DNA of 64,000 bases from contig BPHV01000001.1 of NCBI GenBank assembly GCA_026003755.1, forward strand, positions 496,001-560,000, read 5' to 3'. Within the stretch, counting starts at the first letter, position 1. Every line of letters begins with the position of its first letter. Under the pieces are notes generated by a model. That model was not told where the DNA came from, ran no database searches, and saw only the letters and a list, made by a program, of their open reading frames with translations. Both the position numbers and the translations under genes were made by a program. Below are positions 28,563 through 40,950 of this stretch, in pieces. The stretch is from Candidatus Roseilinea sp. (GTDB lineage: Bacteria; Chloroflexota; Anaerolineae; J036; Brachytrichaceae).

Positions 28563-29324
28563 ATGGCTGCCATACAACCATGCTCCTCTCAGGTGATCTT
28601 GAACTGTGATTGCGGCGAAGGGATGGCTGATGACGCCGCGATCCTATCGCACATCACCGCAGCCAATATCGCCTGCGGTGGGCACGCCGGCAACAACGAC
28701 TCGATGCGCGCTGCATTACAACTGTGCAAGCGATTCGGCGTGAGCGCCGGCGCGCATCCCTCGTATCCGGATCGCGCCGGCTTCGGACGGCGCGTATTGC
28801 CGATGACACCCGCCGAGATCGTCGCTGCCGTCCGCGAACAGATTCAAGCGCTATCCGCCATCGCGTCCGAGGAGGGCGTGCCGCTTACGCACGTGAAACC
28901 GCATGGCGCGCTCTACAACCAGGCCGCGGCGCATCGCGAGATTGCCGATGCGATTGTGCACGCAATCGTCGCGCATGACCCAGGTTTGGCGCTGATCGGC
29001 TTATCCGGCTCGGCGCTCATCGAGGCCGGCACAGCCGCCGGGCTGCGCGTATTGCGCGAGGCATTCGCCGACCGCGCGTATGAGCGCGATGGCTCCCTGC
29101 GCGCCCGGAATCTGCCCGATGCGCTGATCGAGGACAACCTGCGCTGCCTGTCACAAGTCGAGAGCATCGTCCTGCATGGGCTGGCGACGGCGCATGACGG
29201 CACGCGCATCGCGCTGCGCGCCGATACGATCTGCATTCACAGCGACACAACAGGCGCAGCCGAGCGCGCAGCTTTCCTGCGGCAGGGGTTGTTGCAAATC
29301 GGCGTCGCATTAGTGGGTGTGTGA
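28563..29324 (+). CDS. pxpA: 5-oxoprolinase subunit A (LamB/YcsF family)
   Basis: PxpABC hydrolyses 5-oxo-L-proline to glutamate with ATP, clearing a spontaneous damage product. The 253-residue A subunit shows NCDCGEGMADD, the metal-binding ANIACGGHAGNNDSM, GAHPSYPDRAGFGRR and HVKPHGALYN, all diagnostic of the family. It overlaps pxpB by 4 bp (GTGA). The three subunits are consecutive and complete. Confidence 0.95.
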   Translation: MAAIQPCSSQVILNCDCGEGMADDAAILSHITAANIACGGHAGNNDSMRAALQLCKRFGVSAGAHPSYPDRAGFGRRVLPMTPAEIVAAVREQIQALSAIASEEGVPLTHVKPHGALYNQAAAHREIADAIVHAIVAHDPGLALIGLSGSALIEAGTAAGLRVLREAFADRAYERDGSLRARNLPDALIEDNLRCLSQVESIVLHGLATAHDGTRIALRADTICIHSDTTGAAERAAFLRQGLLQIGVALVGV

Positions 29325-30001
29325 TGAGGCCCTGGCGCATTCGCCCAATGGGCGAGGCAGCGTTGCTCATCGAATGCACGCTGGATGACATAGCCGAAGC
29401 CAATGCGCACGCGCTGGCGCTGACTCGAGTCCTGCCTACAGAGTGGCACCCGCTACCGGCAATTCGTTCGGTGTTAGTTCGCTTTGACCCATTGCGCTAT
29501 ACACAGGACGAAGTGCAGGCCTACGTGCAGGACGCGCTCGCCCACGCGACGCCCGGTGCGCTCCCGCCGGGACGGCAAGTGACCATACCAGTGCGCTATG
29601 GCGGCGAAGACGGCCCCGACCTGGAAGACGCCGCGCGCCAGCTCGGCCTCGCGCCGGATGAACTCATCGCGCAACACACCGCGCGGCCATGGCGCGTGCT
29701 GATGATCGGCTTCGCACCGGGATTCCCCTATATCGGCCCACTGCCCGCATCGCTGACGCTGCCGCGACGCGACACACCGCGCGCCGCCGTGCCGGCCGGT
29801 TCGGTGGCCATCGCCGCCGGCATGACCGGCATCTATCCGTCGCAGTTGCCAGGCGGCTGGCACCTCATCGGCCGAACCGAGGTCACGCTCTTCGACCCCG
29901 CGCGTGAACCACCGACATTCCTGCAAGCCGGCGACCATGTGCAGTTTGTGGCCATCGCCTCTGGCAACCCCACCGAGGAAGAGAAAATAGCGACGGGATA
30001 G
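29321..30001 (+). CDS. pxpB: 5-oxoprolinase subunit B (KipI family)
   Basis: The 226-residue B subunit contains IRPMGEAALLIE at the start and, in the C-terminal half, the family signature GFAPGFPYIGPLP and RDTPRAAVPAGSVAIAAGMT, GIYPSQLPGGWHLIGRT. The start is GTG 29321 overlapping the pxpA stop, or ATG 29324. It forms the ATP-dependent part with PxpC, encoded 5 bp downstream. Confidence 0.95.
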   Translation: MMRPWRIRPMGEAALLIECTLDDIAEANAHALALTRVLPTEWHPLPAIRSVLVRFDPLRYTQDEVQAYVQDALAHATPGALPPGRQVTIPVRYGGEDGPDLEDAARQLGLAPDELIAQHTARPWRVLMIGFAPGFPYIGPLPASLTLPRRDTPRAAVPAGSVAIAAGMTGIYPSQLPGGWHLIGRTEVTLFDPAREPPTFLQAGDHVQFVAIASGNPTEEEKIATG

Positions 30002-30006
30002 GAGAC

Positions 30007-30972
30007 GTGTTGCGTGTCATTGCACCAGGCGCGCTGTGCACCATACAAGACCTAGGACGCCCAGGCTACCAACACTTCGGCGCGCCGATCGGCGGCGCGA
30101 TGGATCGCGTCGCCTGCGTCATCGCCAATCGGCTGGTCGGCAACCCGCCCACGGCCGCCTGCTTGGAGATCACCGCCGGCGGCACCGCCTTCGAGGTCTT
30201 AGCGCCATGCGTGATCGCCGCGACCGGCGGAGACCTGGGCGCGACGCTCGACAACCGGCTGCTGCCAACCTGGGTAAGCGCGCTCGTTCGTCCAGGACAG
30301 CGCATTGCCTTTGAGGAGCGTCGTCGAGGCGCGCGCGCCTATCTCGCGCTGGCCGGCGGCGTGGATGCACCGCTTGCGCTTGGCTCGCGCAGCACCTATC
30401 TGCCCGGCCGGTTCGGCGGCCTGGGCGGACGGGCGCTGCAAATGGGCGACGTGATTCGACCGGCATCATCGGCGTTCGATTTGGCGCGGCTTGCCGGACG
30501 CATCTGGCCTGCGCCTGTGGACTACGCGCCGCTCATCCGCATCTTGCCCTTTCACCCCTCGCCTGGCCAACCGGACCTTACCGGACTGGACCTCTTGACC
30601 GCCCTGCCCTGGCGCGTCGGCGTAACGTCGAATCGGATCGGCCTGCGGCTAGAGGGCGCCAGGCTGAGCAGCGCGCAAGCCGGCGACCTGCCGTCGTTCG
30701 GCATCGTCCCCGGCGTCATCCAGCTCCCGCCGGACGGGCGTCCGATTCTGCTCATGGCCGATGCCCAGCCCACCGGCGGCTATCCGGTGATCGCCGTGGC
30801 GATTCAGGCCGACCTGCATCGCGCAGCACAGCTCATGCCCGGCGACGATGTGCGCTTCGCCTGGACGACGCACGCAGAAGCCATCGCGGCCTGGCGCGCA
30901 TTGAACGCCCTGCTCGATTCGCCGATTGGTGTAGACGAGGGCATCGCGCTGGCCGCCGGCGCGCAAGGCTGA
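30007..30972 (+). CDS. pxpC: 5-oxoprolinase subunit C (KipA family)
   Basis: This 321-residue subunit starts at GTG 30007 and shows the biotin-dependent carboxylase-like family motifs IQDLGRPGYQHFGAPIGGAM, CLEITAGG, FGIVPGVIQLPPDGRPILLM and DAQPTGGYPVIA. It completes the pxpABC operon, with a GGAGA sequence overlapping the pxpB stop. The SDR gene follows after 27 bp and may be co-transcribed. Confidence 0.95.
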   Translation: MLRVIAPGALCTIQDLGRPGYQHFGAPIGGAMDRVACVIANRLVGNPPTAACLEITAGGTAFEVLAPCVIAATGGDLGATLDNRLLPTWVSALVRPGQRIAFEERRRGARAYLALAGGVDAPLALGSRSTYLPGRFGGLGGRALQMGDVIRPASSAFDLARLAGRIWPAPVDYAPLIRILPFHPSPGQPDLTGLDLLTALPWRVGVTSNRIGLRLEGARLSSAQAGDLPSFGIVPGVIQLPPDGRPILLMADAQPTGGYPVIAVAIQADLHRAAQLMPGDDVRFAWTTHAEAIAAWRALNALLDSPIGVDEGIALAAGAQG

Positions 30973-30999
30973 TACCATCACCCACATGGAGACACACCC

Positions 31000-31752
31000 A
31001 TGGAGAACACACCACTGCTTCAAGGACACGCGGCGCTGGTCACCGGCGCCGGTCGGGGGATCGGTCGCGCCATCGCGCTGATGCTGGCCCGCGAAGGCTG
31101 CGACGTTGGGCTAATCGCGCGGGATGCCCAAGCGCTGCGCCAGGCGCAGGCCGCGTGCGAAGCGTATGGGGTGCGCGCATTGCCTTTGGCGATGGATCTG
31201 AGCGAGACGGCATCGCTCCCTTTGGCCATCCAGGCGTGCAACGAGGCGTTCGGTGGGCTGAACGTGCTGGTCAATAACGCCGGCATCCACCAGTTCGCCT
31301 CCGCTGTGGAGGCGAACCTAGAAATGTGGGATCGCATGCTGGACGTGAACCTGCGCGCCGCAATGCATGCGACGCGGCTGGCACTGCCACACATCATCGC
31401 GGGCAGGCAGGCCGGTCGGCGCGGCGCGGTTATCTTCATCTCATCGCTGGGCGGCAAATTCACTGCGCCGACCAACGCCGGCTATGCTGCAGCCAAACAC
31501 GCACTGACCGGATTTGGCGGCAGCGTATTTGAAGACGTGCGCGACTTCGGCATAAAAGTGTGCGTGATCTATCCTGGCTGGACGAACACCGGCCTGCTCG
31601 CCGACTGGTTGCAGCCCGAAGAGGTGATCCAGCCGGAAGACATCGCCGAGGCCGTGCGTTTCGTCATCGCCTCAGCGCCAACCGTCTGCCCGACCGAGAT
31701 CGTGCTACAAACTCAGTCGTCGCGGGCGGCACGCCTTTTCTCAACCCCGTGA
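31000..31752 (+). CDS. Short-chain dehydrogenase/reductase
   Basis: This 250-residue classical SDR has the NAD(P) motif VTGAGRGIGRAIA at about residue 13, LVNNAGIHQF, the active-site FISSLGG with Ser and YAAAKHALTGFGGS with Tyr-x-x-x-Lys, and PGWTNTG after it. The C-terminus lacks the 'YITG..lxVDGG' end of many relatives, reading PTVCPTEIVLQTQS instead. Substrate unknown. A GGAGAC site precedes ATG 31000. Confidence 0.92.
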   Translation: MENTPLLQGHAALVTGAGRGIGRAIALMLAREGCDVGLIARDAQALRQAQAACEAYGVRALPLAMDLSETASLPLAIQACNEAFGGLNVLVNNAGIHQFASAVEANLEMWDRMLDVNLRAAMHATRLALPHIIAGRQAGRRGAVIFISSLGGKFTAPTNAGYAAAKHALTGFGGSVFEDVRDFGIKVCVIYPGWTNTGLLADWLQPEEVIQPEDIAEAVRFVIASAPTVCPTEIVLQTQSSRAARLFSTP

Positions 31753-31778
31753 ACGCTTCGCACTTGCTTCCGGTTTGC

Positions 31779-31784
31779 TACAAT
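31779..31784 (+). promoter_or_regulatory. -10 box TACAAT of guaA
   Basis: TACAAT ends one base before GTG 31786 and seven bases before GTG 31792. Normal promoter geometry places the transcription start at the second GTG. Confidence 0.45.
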
Positions 31785-31791
31785 CGTGCCA

Positions 31792-33372
31792 GTGATTGAC
31801 GCCGTCGCCGTCCTCGACTTCGGATCGCAGTACTCGCAACTCATCGCCCGCCGCGTTCGCGAAGCGCATGTATATTGCGAACTGTTCCCCTGGGATGCGC
31901 CGCGCGATCAGGTGATGGCGTTGCAGCCGCGCGGCTTCATTCTGTCCGGCGGGCCGAACAGTGTGTACGACCCTGCCGCGCCGACCCTGCCTAGCTATGT
32001 GCTGGAGAGCAGCCTGCCGGTGTTGGGCATTTGCTATGGCATGCAACTGCTGGCGCACGCGCTTGGCGGGCGGGTGGCGCCAGCGCTGCAGCGAGAATAC
32101 GGCGAAGCGCAACTAGAGATCTCAGGCTGCGAGCTGTGGCCAGACGCGATCGCTCAGCTTCGGTCGCCGATCACCGTATGGATGAGCCACGGCGATCGCA
32201 TTGAGGCGCTGCCCCCCGGTTTCAAGGTCATCGCGCGCACGGCGCACTCCCCGATCGCCGGCATGGCCGACCCGGCACGACGGCGCTATGCGATTCAGTT
32301 CCACCCCGAAGTCAATCACACCCAGCACGGGCGCGAGATCATCGCGCACTTCGTGCATGCCATCTGCGGTTGTCGCGCGTCGTGGACGCCGGCGAACATC
32401 ATCGAAGAGAGTGTGCAGAAGATTCGCGCTCAAGTCGGACGGCGACCGGTGATCTGTGGGTTGTCCGGCGGTGTGGATTCGTCAGTCGCGGCGACGCTGG
32501 CGCACAAGGCAGTGGGCGATCAACTCACCTGCGTGTTCGTGAACACCGGCTTGCTGCGCAAGGGCGAGCCGGAACAGGTCGTCGAGACGTTCGAGCGCGA
32601 GCAGGGCATGCGGCTGATCGCCGTGGACGCCAGCGAGGAATTCCTGGAAGCCTTAGGCGGGGTGACCGACCCAGAAGAGAAGCGCCGGCGCATTGGCGAG
32701 AAATTCATCCGTGTGTTCGAGGCAGTCGTGAGAGAACACGGGATAGGGTTGAAGAACGCGAAGGCAAGAGAGGATGCCCGCCCCGTGCTGTGTCAGGGCA
32801 CGCTGTATCCCGATGTGATCGAGAGCCGTGGACCGGAGCGCCCGGCAGCGGCGAAGATCAAAACGCACCACAACGTAGGCGGGTTGCCCGTGGACATGCA
32901 GTTTGAGCTGCTGGAGCCACTGCGCTATCTCTTCAAGGATGAGGTGCGCGCCATCGGTGCAGCGCTGGGGCTGCCGGACGCGATCGTTTGGCGGCAGCCC
33001 TTCCCCGGCCCGGGCTTGGCCGTGCGCGTGCTGGGCGAGGTGACATGGGCGCGGCTTGAGCGCCTGCGCGCTGCCGACGCAATTGTGCAGGAGGAACTCC
33101 GTCGCGCCGACCTGATGCGCGCCACGTCGCAAGCTTTTGCCGTGCTGCTGCCCGTGCGCACGGTGGGCGTGATGGGCGACGGGCGGACCTACAGCGAGGT
33201 CATCGCCATCCGCGCCGTGACCACCGACGATTTCATGACCGCTGACTGGGCGCGCATCCCCTTCGATGTGTTGGCGCGCATCAGCAACCGCATCGTGAAC
33301 GAAGTGCTCGGCGTTAACCGCGTCGTTTTTGACATCACTACCAAGCCACCGGCGACCATTGAGTGGGAATAA
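31792..33372 (+). CDS. guaA: GMP synthase (glutamine-hydrolysing)
   Basis: GuaA converts XMP to GMP using glutamine and ATP. The class I amidotransferase domain has [17 protein letters not shown], the nucleophile in [14 protein letters not shown] and QFHPEVNHT; the ATP-pyrophosphatase domain has [19 protein letters not shown]; the dimerisation domain ends [14 protein letters not shown]. Length (526) is normal. GTG 31792 is preferred to GTG 31786 because the TACAAT box overlaps where the mRNA for the earlier codon would have to start. Either adds or removes only two residues. Confidence 0.96.
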   Translation: MIDAVAVLDFGSQYSQLIARRVREAHVYCELFPWDAPRDQVMALQPRGFILSGGPNSVYDPAAPTLPSYVLESSLPVLGICYGMQLLAHALGGRVAPALQREYGEAQLEISGCELWPDAIAQLRSPITVWMSHGDRIEALPPGFKVIARTAHSPIAGMADPARRRYAIQFHPEVNHTQHGREIIAHFVHAICGCRASWTPANIIEESVQKIRAQVGRRPVICGLSGGVDSSVAATLAHKAVGDQLTCVFVNTGLLRKGEPEQVVETFEREQGMRLIAVDASEEFLEALGGVTDPEEKRRRIGEKFIRVFEAVVREHGIGLKNAKAREDARPVLCQGTLYPDVIESRGPERPAAAKIKTHHNVGGLPVDMQFELLEPLRYLFKDEVRAIGAALGLPDAIVWRQPFPGPGLAVRVLGEVTWARLERLRAADAIVQEELRRADLMRATSQAFAVLLPVRTVGVMGDGRTYSEVIAIRAVTTDDFMTADWARIPFDVLARISNRIVNEVLGVNRVVFDITTKPPATIEWE

Positions 33373-33417
33373 CCTACTGCGCGCAACAGCGCGCACACAG
33401 GGAGCGTAAACGTAAAC

Positions 33418-34440
33418 ATGGATATTGGAGCAACCCTTTCACGCGCTTTTAACATCGTCCTAAAGCATCGGGCGCTGTGGGTCTTGGGCTTTCTGGTGTC
33501 GCTCATCAGCCAGGTGAATAGCGCCGGCAGCGCCCTTAGTAACTCAGGCAGCTCTTTACTGATCGGCCCATCTGCCGAGGCCCCGCCCGACGTCGAGCGT
33601 TTCTTCAACCAACTTGCGCGAGATCCCGGCCTGATCGTGACCGGACTGGCCAGCTTCTTGTGCTTCGCGCTGCTCATTAGCCTGGTGCTGTGGATCATCA
33701 GCATCATCGCGCAGGGCGGATTGATCGGCGGCGTGCAGCAGATCGAGGAGGAGGGCGGCACCACGTTCGGTCAGGCATGGTCGGTGGGCGTGCGCAGGTT
33801 CTGGCCGCTGTTCGGCCTGAGCTTGCTGCTGGGGCTGCCGGGGCTTCTGCTACTGGCGGTGTTCGCGCTACTACTCGGTGGTATGTTCGTCCCTGTCATC
33901 GCGGCAGCAGCCTCGGGCGATGAAAGCGCCTTGTCAACCGCAGCCGGCAGCGCAGTTGCGCTCATCTGCTGCGGCGGTGGCGCGTTAGGGTGTCTCGGTC
34001 TGCTCTACGCCATCATCGCAGCCGCCCTGCAGACGTTCGGCGAGCGCGCCATTGTGCTAGAGCAAAAGGGCGTGATAGATGCAATCAGACGAGGCTGGGA
34101 AGTATTCCGCAGCAACCTGGGCAGCATCATTCTGCTGGCGCTGCTGATGCTTGTGGTCAACATTTTGGTCAGCTTTGTCATCGCGATCGTCAGCGGCCTC
34201 TTGTTCGCGCCCACGCTGGTCGCGGCTATCTTAAGCGCAGGCAACGAGGGCGGCATTAGTGATAGTTCGCTCGTATGGGTTGGACTCAACGCCGCGTTAG
34301 TCGTGATCGTCGCTGCGATCATCAACGCGATCTTCGCGGCGTTCAGCTCAGCGGTGTGGACGCTGGCCTACCGGCAGCTCACCGGCGCCCGCGGCCTGAT
34401 CGTCGAACCGAGATCTCCGGCGCCGCTGCCGACAGCGTAA
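33418..34440 (+). CDS. Multi-pass membrane protein, 340 aa
   Basis: The protein begins MDIGATLSRAFNIVLKHRAL, a start seen in Chloroflexota and actinobacterial membrane proteins related to the glycerophosphoryl diester phosphodiesterase membrane domain (DUF7847-like), and has about six helices with a second amphipathic WEVFRSNLGSIILLAL repeat of the N-terminal pattern. No catalytic motif is visible. It follows guaA by 45 bp with a GGGAGCG ribosome-binding site and ends at a strong hairpin. Confidence 0.7.
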   Translation: MDIGATLSRAFNIVLKHRALWVLGFLVSLISQVNSAGSALSNSGSSLLIGPSAEAPPDVERFFNQLARDPGLIVTGLASFLCFALLISLVLWIISIIAQGGLIGGVQQIEEEGGTTFGQAWSVGVRRFWPLFGLSLLLGLPGLLLLAVFALLLGGMFVPVIAAAASGDESALSTAAGSAVALICCGGGALGCLGLLYAIIAAALQTFGERAIVLEQKGVIDAIRRGWEVFRSNLGSIILLALLMLVVNILVSFVIAIVSGLLFAPTLVAAILSAGNEGGISDSSLVWVGLNAALVVIVAAIINAIFAAFSSAVWTLAYRQLTGARGLIVEPRSPAPLPTA

Positions 34441-34482
34441 GGGCCTCGTGGAAGTCGGTCGAATCGTCAAGCGCTTCGATTT

Positions 34483-34515
34483 GTAAACCGGAGTTCTAGA
34501 AGAACTCCGGTTTAC
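34483..34515. terminator. Bidirectional terminator hairpin between convergent genes
   Basis: Arms GTAAACCGGAGTTCT (34483-34497) and AGAACTCCGGTTTAC (34501-34515) are perfectly complementary over 15 bp with a three-base AGA loop. It sits in the 86-bp gap where the membrane-protein gene and ppdK converge, with T- or A-rich flanks on both sides. Confidence 0.85.
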
Positions 34516-34526
34516 TGTTTGGGCGA

Positions 34527-37385
<2,859 letters not shown>

Positions 37386-37496
37386 ATGAAACCTTTCTCC
37401 TGACCAGGAATGCGTGTACTCGATAAACCGCGCCATCGTCACTGCGAGGCGGCCGCTTCGCCGCAACGCCGTAGCGCGGTCAGATTACCAACTGGG

Positions 37497-37526
37497 ATTC
37501 TAACGCCACGATAGCAGCAAAGCCAA
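37497..37526 (-). promoter_or_regulatory. Candidate promoter of ppdK (TTGGCT-18-TAGAAT)
   Basis: On the minus strand TTGGCT and TAGAAT are spaced 18 bp, predicting a leader of about 105 bases before the ppdK ribosome-binding site. It is one of the few promoters here with a recognisable -35. Confidence 0.4.
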
Positions 37527-37577
37527 TGCGACGCGCGCTGTGCCGCATCCGCGTGGCACACAGCGCACGACGCCACG

Positions 37578-39182
37578 CTACGGGTAAAAGGTGTATTGCG
37601 CGGCAGCGGCCTTCGCCAGCGGCGCGATGATCCCCGGCCAAATCGCGAGGATGATGAGCGCAGCGACGCCCAGGCCAATCATGAGCCGAGCAATGAACGA
37701 ATCTCGGCTCATGAAAGCCGGCTGCCGGACATCCCGCAGCACTTCGCCTTCGATGAGCGTCTCACCTTCAAGCAACGGCAGCTCATCCGGCCAGGGCAAT
37801 GCATCCGTCGCAGCGCGCGCCACTGCACCCAGGTTGCCGATCGCCAGAACGCGCGCCGTGGACGAGGACACCGACTGCGCGTCCGCCGGTTCCTCCTCGA
37901 TCACCTCGACGCAAGGCGCATTGAAGACGGCGATCAAACCGCGCACGACGCCCACCCCCACGCTGGCGCTGGCGGCTAGGAGCAGCGCCAGCCCTTCCGC
38001 ATCGGCGACGCCATAGGCTCTTGCTGCCGACCAGCGCGAGACGAAACCCAGCGTGCCGGGGAAGCCGGCCAGCGATAGCCCCCCCACACCCAGCGCCAGC
38101 GCCGCCCACAGGTCGCGCGCGCCGCGCACATCGGCAAACGCATCGCTCGAGCGCAACGCGCGCAAGCGCCATATCCCCAGGCCAAAAACGCCCAGCGAGA
38201 GCGCGCGCGTTAATGTGGCAAACGCCAGCGCTTCCACGGCAAGCTGAGACCCACGGCTCAAGACCAACAGCGCGCACCCAATCTCCACCAGGATGGCGCA
38301 GGCCAGGACGCGCGCGAATGCGTTTTGCGCCCATGCTAACGCGCCGCCGAAGATAAGCAACACAATGCCGCCGACGGCGAGCGCACCAGCCGCCTGACCG
38401 CCAACGCGCAACCACGGGTAGGCCTGCCAAAAGTCCAGCCACAGAAAACTCAATGCGCCTGCGACCACTGCGACGATGAAGGCCGTGACCAATGGGGAGG
38501 CGTCCCGCGCAACCGGATGCACCCAGGTGTAGAGCGGAATTGCGCCGATCATCAGTCCAAAGCCGCCGATGAGCAGCACGGTGGCCGGGCCATACGCTGC
38601 CGCCAGCGCTGTCGCGTCGTTGAGGTTCACGACGCCAGCGCGGTCTATAGCCCAGCCGGCGAATAGGAACATCGGCAACGCCAACGTGGTCGCGCTGAGG
38701 TAACGCAACGCGCCCAGTGTGGATCGCTCGCCGCCGCGTTCAGCCTGGATCATCAGTGCAGCCAACGCTGCCGCCCCTTCAAACGCCAGCACGGCATAGA
38801 CAAACGGACGAATCATCAGCGCCAGGCTTACGGCTGCCAACACGATCAGGCCAATGGGGACGAACAGCCGGTCCTGCAGCGCGCGCCAGGACATCACAAA
38901 TAACGCCGCAGCGCAGATGAACAACAACAGGATCGAGACGCGCTCGGTGGCCCGCACTCGCAACACCCGACCTAATACCTCGAAGGGCGCGCTCAACTCA
39001 ATACCGACCAGCGCGCCGGGCAACGTGATTCGGCTATCCGGCGGCTGGGCCAGCAACGCGACGACGCCGGCACAGGCGAGCGCAGCCACGCCGATCGCGA
39101 TCCCTTGCCAACGACGCAGCAAATACGCCAGCAACGCGCCGACCAAGGGGATGCTCACGACCAGCAGCGCAGCGGGAACCAT
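37578..39182 (-). CDS. Complex I-type proton-translocating membrane subunit (NuoN/MrpD/HyfF-like)
   Basis: A 534-residue protein with about 14 helices. The middle section GPATVLLIGGFGLMIGAIPL followed by YTWVHPVARDASPLVTAF is the antiporter-like core seen in NuoN, NuoL, MrpD and HyfB/F, where the loop normally reads 'P.H.W..dA...aP'; the later GLSLAGFPGTLGFVSRW is also typical. A charged 80-residue insertion (EEEPADAQSVSSSTARV onward) is unusual. It follows the 224-residue membrane gene on the same strand by 42 bp. No NADH-binding or Fe-S subunits are nearby. Confidence 0.75.
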   Translation of the reverse strand: MVPAALLVVSIPLVGALLAYLLRRWQGIAIGVAALACAGVVALLAQPPDSRITLPGALVGIELSAPFEVLGRVLRVRATERVSILLLFICAAALFVMSWRALQDRLFVPIGLIVLAAVSLALMIRPFVYAVLAFEGAAALAALMIQAERGGERSTLGALRYLSATTLALPMFLFAGWAIDRAGVVNLNDATALAAAYGPATVLLIGGFGLMIGAIPLYTWVHPVARDASPLVTAFIVAVVAGALSFLWLDFWQAYPWLRVGGQAAGALAVGGIVLLIFGGALAWAQNAFARVLACAILVEIGCALLVLSRGSQLAVEALAFATLTRALSLGVFGLGIWRLRALRSSDAFADVRGARDLWAALALGVGGLSLAGFPGTLGFVSRWSAARAYGVADAEGLALLLAASASVGVGVVRGLIAVFNAPCVEVIEEEPADAQSVSSSTARVLAIGNLGAVARAATDALPWPDELPLLEGETLIEGEVLRDVRQPAFMSRDSFIARLMIGLGVAALIILAIWPGIIAPLAKAAAAQYTFYP

Positions 39183-39224
39183 GCGAATTGCAAATTGAGA
39201 TGAGACGCGCGCCGAACTGGTTGA

Positions 39225-39899
39225 TCAGCGCTTAATGCGCAGTTCAGCCTCGGCCGCGCCGGCGTCCGCCAGCGTCAAATAGGCGATCGCGGCGCCCACC
39301 AGCAACGTCGTCAGACCCAACAACACACTGACACCGATGCTCGGCTCAAGCGGCGTGTAGGCCAGCTCAAAGCCGGACAGCAGCATCAGCAACCCCAAGC
39401 CGACATTGAGCGCCTCATACGCCGTCGCCACGATCAACAAGCCAAAACCGATCAAGAGATACGCGCTCAGGCCCAGTTCACGCGCCGCGCCGGGCAACGG
39501 AAAGCGGATGGTCGCACCGAAGGCCGCCGTCAACACCAGAATGGCAACGACGGCGCGCAACAACAACTGCGCCGGCAGCCGATGCCAATCGGGTTGTGCC
39601 AGCCGCTCGCGCGCAATGGACTCGCCGCGTTCGGCGCGCGCGATGTCGCCTCGTTGGGCTGCAATGCTGAGCGCAAAGCACACGATCGCGCCCGCCAGCG
39701 GCTTGATCACCGCCACGTTGGGCTCGATCACACGCGCCAGCAGGAGGCCAACCGCCACATATTGCAACACCATCATCGGCAGGGCGAGCTGCCAGTTGCG
39801 CACGACCGCCACGATGCCGGCTGAGACAGCCAACAAAACGAGCAGCGGGGTCACCGTCGCCTGCGCCAACCGGTCGAACAGTTCGATGAGCTGAGACAT
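39225..39899 (-). CDS. HyfE-like membrane protein, 224 aa
   Basis: This protein has about seven helices and resembles hydrogenase-4 component E/NuoK-MrpC type subunits in the stretch LGLLMLLSGFELAYTPLEPS; the match is by eye and moderate. It is the first gene of a two-gene operon with the NuoN-like subunit, and the pair probably forms an ion-translocating membrane module. ATG 39899 is supported by a TACAAT seven bases upstream; the longer frame into the MOSC gene region is rejected. Confidence 0.55.
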   Translation of the reverse strand: MSQLIELFDRLAQATVTPLLVLLAVSAGIVAVVRNWQLALPMMVLQYVAVGLLLARVIEPNVAVIKPLAGAIVCFALSIAAQRGDIARAERGESIARERLAQPDWHRLPAQLLLRAVVAILVLTAAFGATIRFPLPGAARELGLSAYLLIGFGLLIVATAYEALNVGLGLLMLLSGFELAYTPLEPSIGVSVLLGLTTLLVGAAIAYLTLADAGAAEAELRIKR

Positions 39900-39906
39900 C
39901 GCGCAG

Positions 39907-39912
39907 ATTGTA
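39907..39912 (-). promoter_or_regulatory. -10 box TACAAT of the HyfE/NuoN-like operon
   Basis: TACAAT on the minus strand ends seven bases before ATG 39899. Confidence 0.5.
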
Positions 39913-40028
39913 TCTGACCGGGTGACGAAGATCACCGGGTGCGCGCGGGGCGGTGGGATAGAATCCATGGCATCGGGCAACACATCGCAGCAAGACATCC
40001 CGGCGACTGCCCCTGTCTGTACCGTGAA

Positions 40029-40853
40029 ATGACGATTCGCGTCTCGGCCCTCTACTGCTACCCGATCAAGTCCTGCCAGGGCCATGCCCTGGACGAGACC
40101 ATGACCGACGTGCGCGGCATCGTCGGCGACCGCCGCATGATGATCGTAGATTCACACGGCGAGTTCATCACCCAGCGCACCATGCCGCGCCTGGCGCTGA
40201 TCGAGCCGGTGATGAACAACGATGGTTCGATAACGCTGCGCGCGCCCAATCAACCGCCGGCCTCTTTTGTGCCGTCGAACGCAGGCCCGCGCGTCCAGGT
40301 GCGTGTGTGGCGCGATGTCTGCGGCGCGATTGACCAGGGCGAAGCAGTCGCCGCGTGGTTGCAGAATTTTCTAGGAATGCCGGCCCGACTGGTGCGCATC
40401 GCTGACGACGTTGTGCGCCGCGTAGATGCCCGCTACGCCCGCCGGCCATCCGACCAGATCGGCTTCGCCGACGGTTATCCGTTCTTGCTCATCTCTCAGG
40501 CATCGCTGGACGACCTGAACGCCCGACTCGCTTCCCCTGTTCCGATGAATCGCTTCCGGCCGAACATCGTGGTCAGCGGCTGCGACGCCTTCGCCGAGGA
40601 CCATTGGCGCGAGCTTCGCATCGGCAACATCATCTTTCACGTCGTCAAACCGTGCGCCCGCTGTACCATCCCGACCATTGACCAAGACACCGCCATCGCC
40701 GGACGCGAGCCGCTCAGGACGCTGTCAACCTATCGCACCTTCGGACAAAAAGTGCTGTTCGGTCAGAATCTGGTCGCCGCCAACACGGGCTCACTTCGCG
40801 TGGGCGATGAAGTCGTCATCACCGCTACCGCTACAGCCGCGTCAGCGGTGTAA
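40029..40853 (+). CDS. MOSC domain protein (mARC/YcbX-like)
   Basis: A 274-residue protein with the N-terminal beta-barrel domain LYCYPIKSCQGHALDE and GIVGDRRMMIVD, followed by a MOSC domain: NRFRPNIVVSGCDAFAEDHW and the molybdenum-ligand cysteine region VVKPCARCTIPTID. This architecture belongs to MOSC reductases that act on N-hydroxylated or S-containing substrates using molybdenum cofactor. The reductase partner is not in the window. ATG 40029 starts the conserved domain. Confidence 0.9.
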   Translation: MTIRVSALYCYPIKSCQGHALDETMTDVRGIVGDRRMMIVDSHGEFITQRTMPRLALIEPVMNNDGSITLRAPNQPPASFVPSNAGPRVQVRVWRDVCGAIDQGEAVAAWLQNFLGMPARLVRIADDVVRRVDARYARRPSDQIGFADGYPFLLISQASLDDLNARLASPVPMNRFRPNIVVSGCDAFAEDHWRELRIGNIIFHVVKPCARCTIPTIDQDTAIAGREPLRTLSTYRTFGQKVLFGQNLVAANTGSLRVGDEVVITATATAASAV

Positions 40854-40935
40854 GAGGCGTGCGCAACAAACGCCTCGCAACCCCGCGCACTCGCACCTCC
40901 GCCTTCCTGTTTCAGGTCGGTCGTCCATCAGCCCG

Positions 40936-40941
40936 TAGAAT
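40936..40941 (+). promoter_or_regulatory. -10 box TAGAAT of the mreD-rodA cluster
   Basis: TAGAAT ends nine bases before ATG 40951 and probably starts the mreD-mrdA-minCDE-rodA transcript. Confidence 0.5.
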
Positions 40942-40950
40942 CATGCGGCG

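Noticed and set aside
31786..31791. GTG 31786 as guaA start
   Set aside because: The -10 box ends one base before it, so mRNA would not include it with normal promoter geometry; GTG 31792 is in frame and better placed.
39939..40028. Upstream extension of the MOSC gene to 39939
   Set aside because: The conserved barrel starts right after ATG 40029 and the extension has random composition that overlaps the divergent gene's leader.
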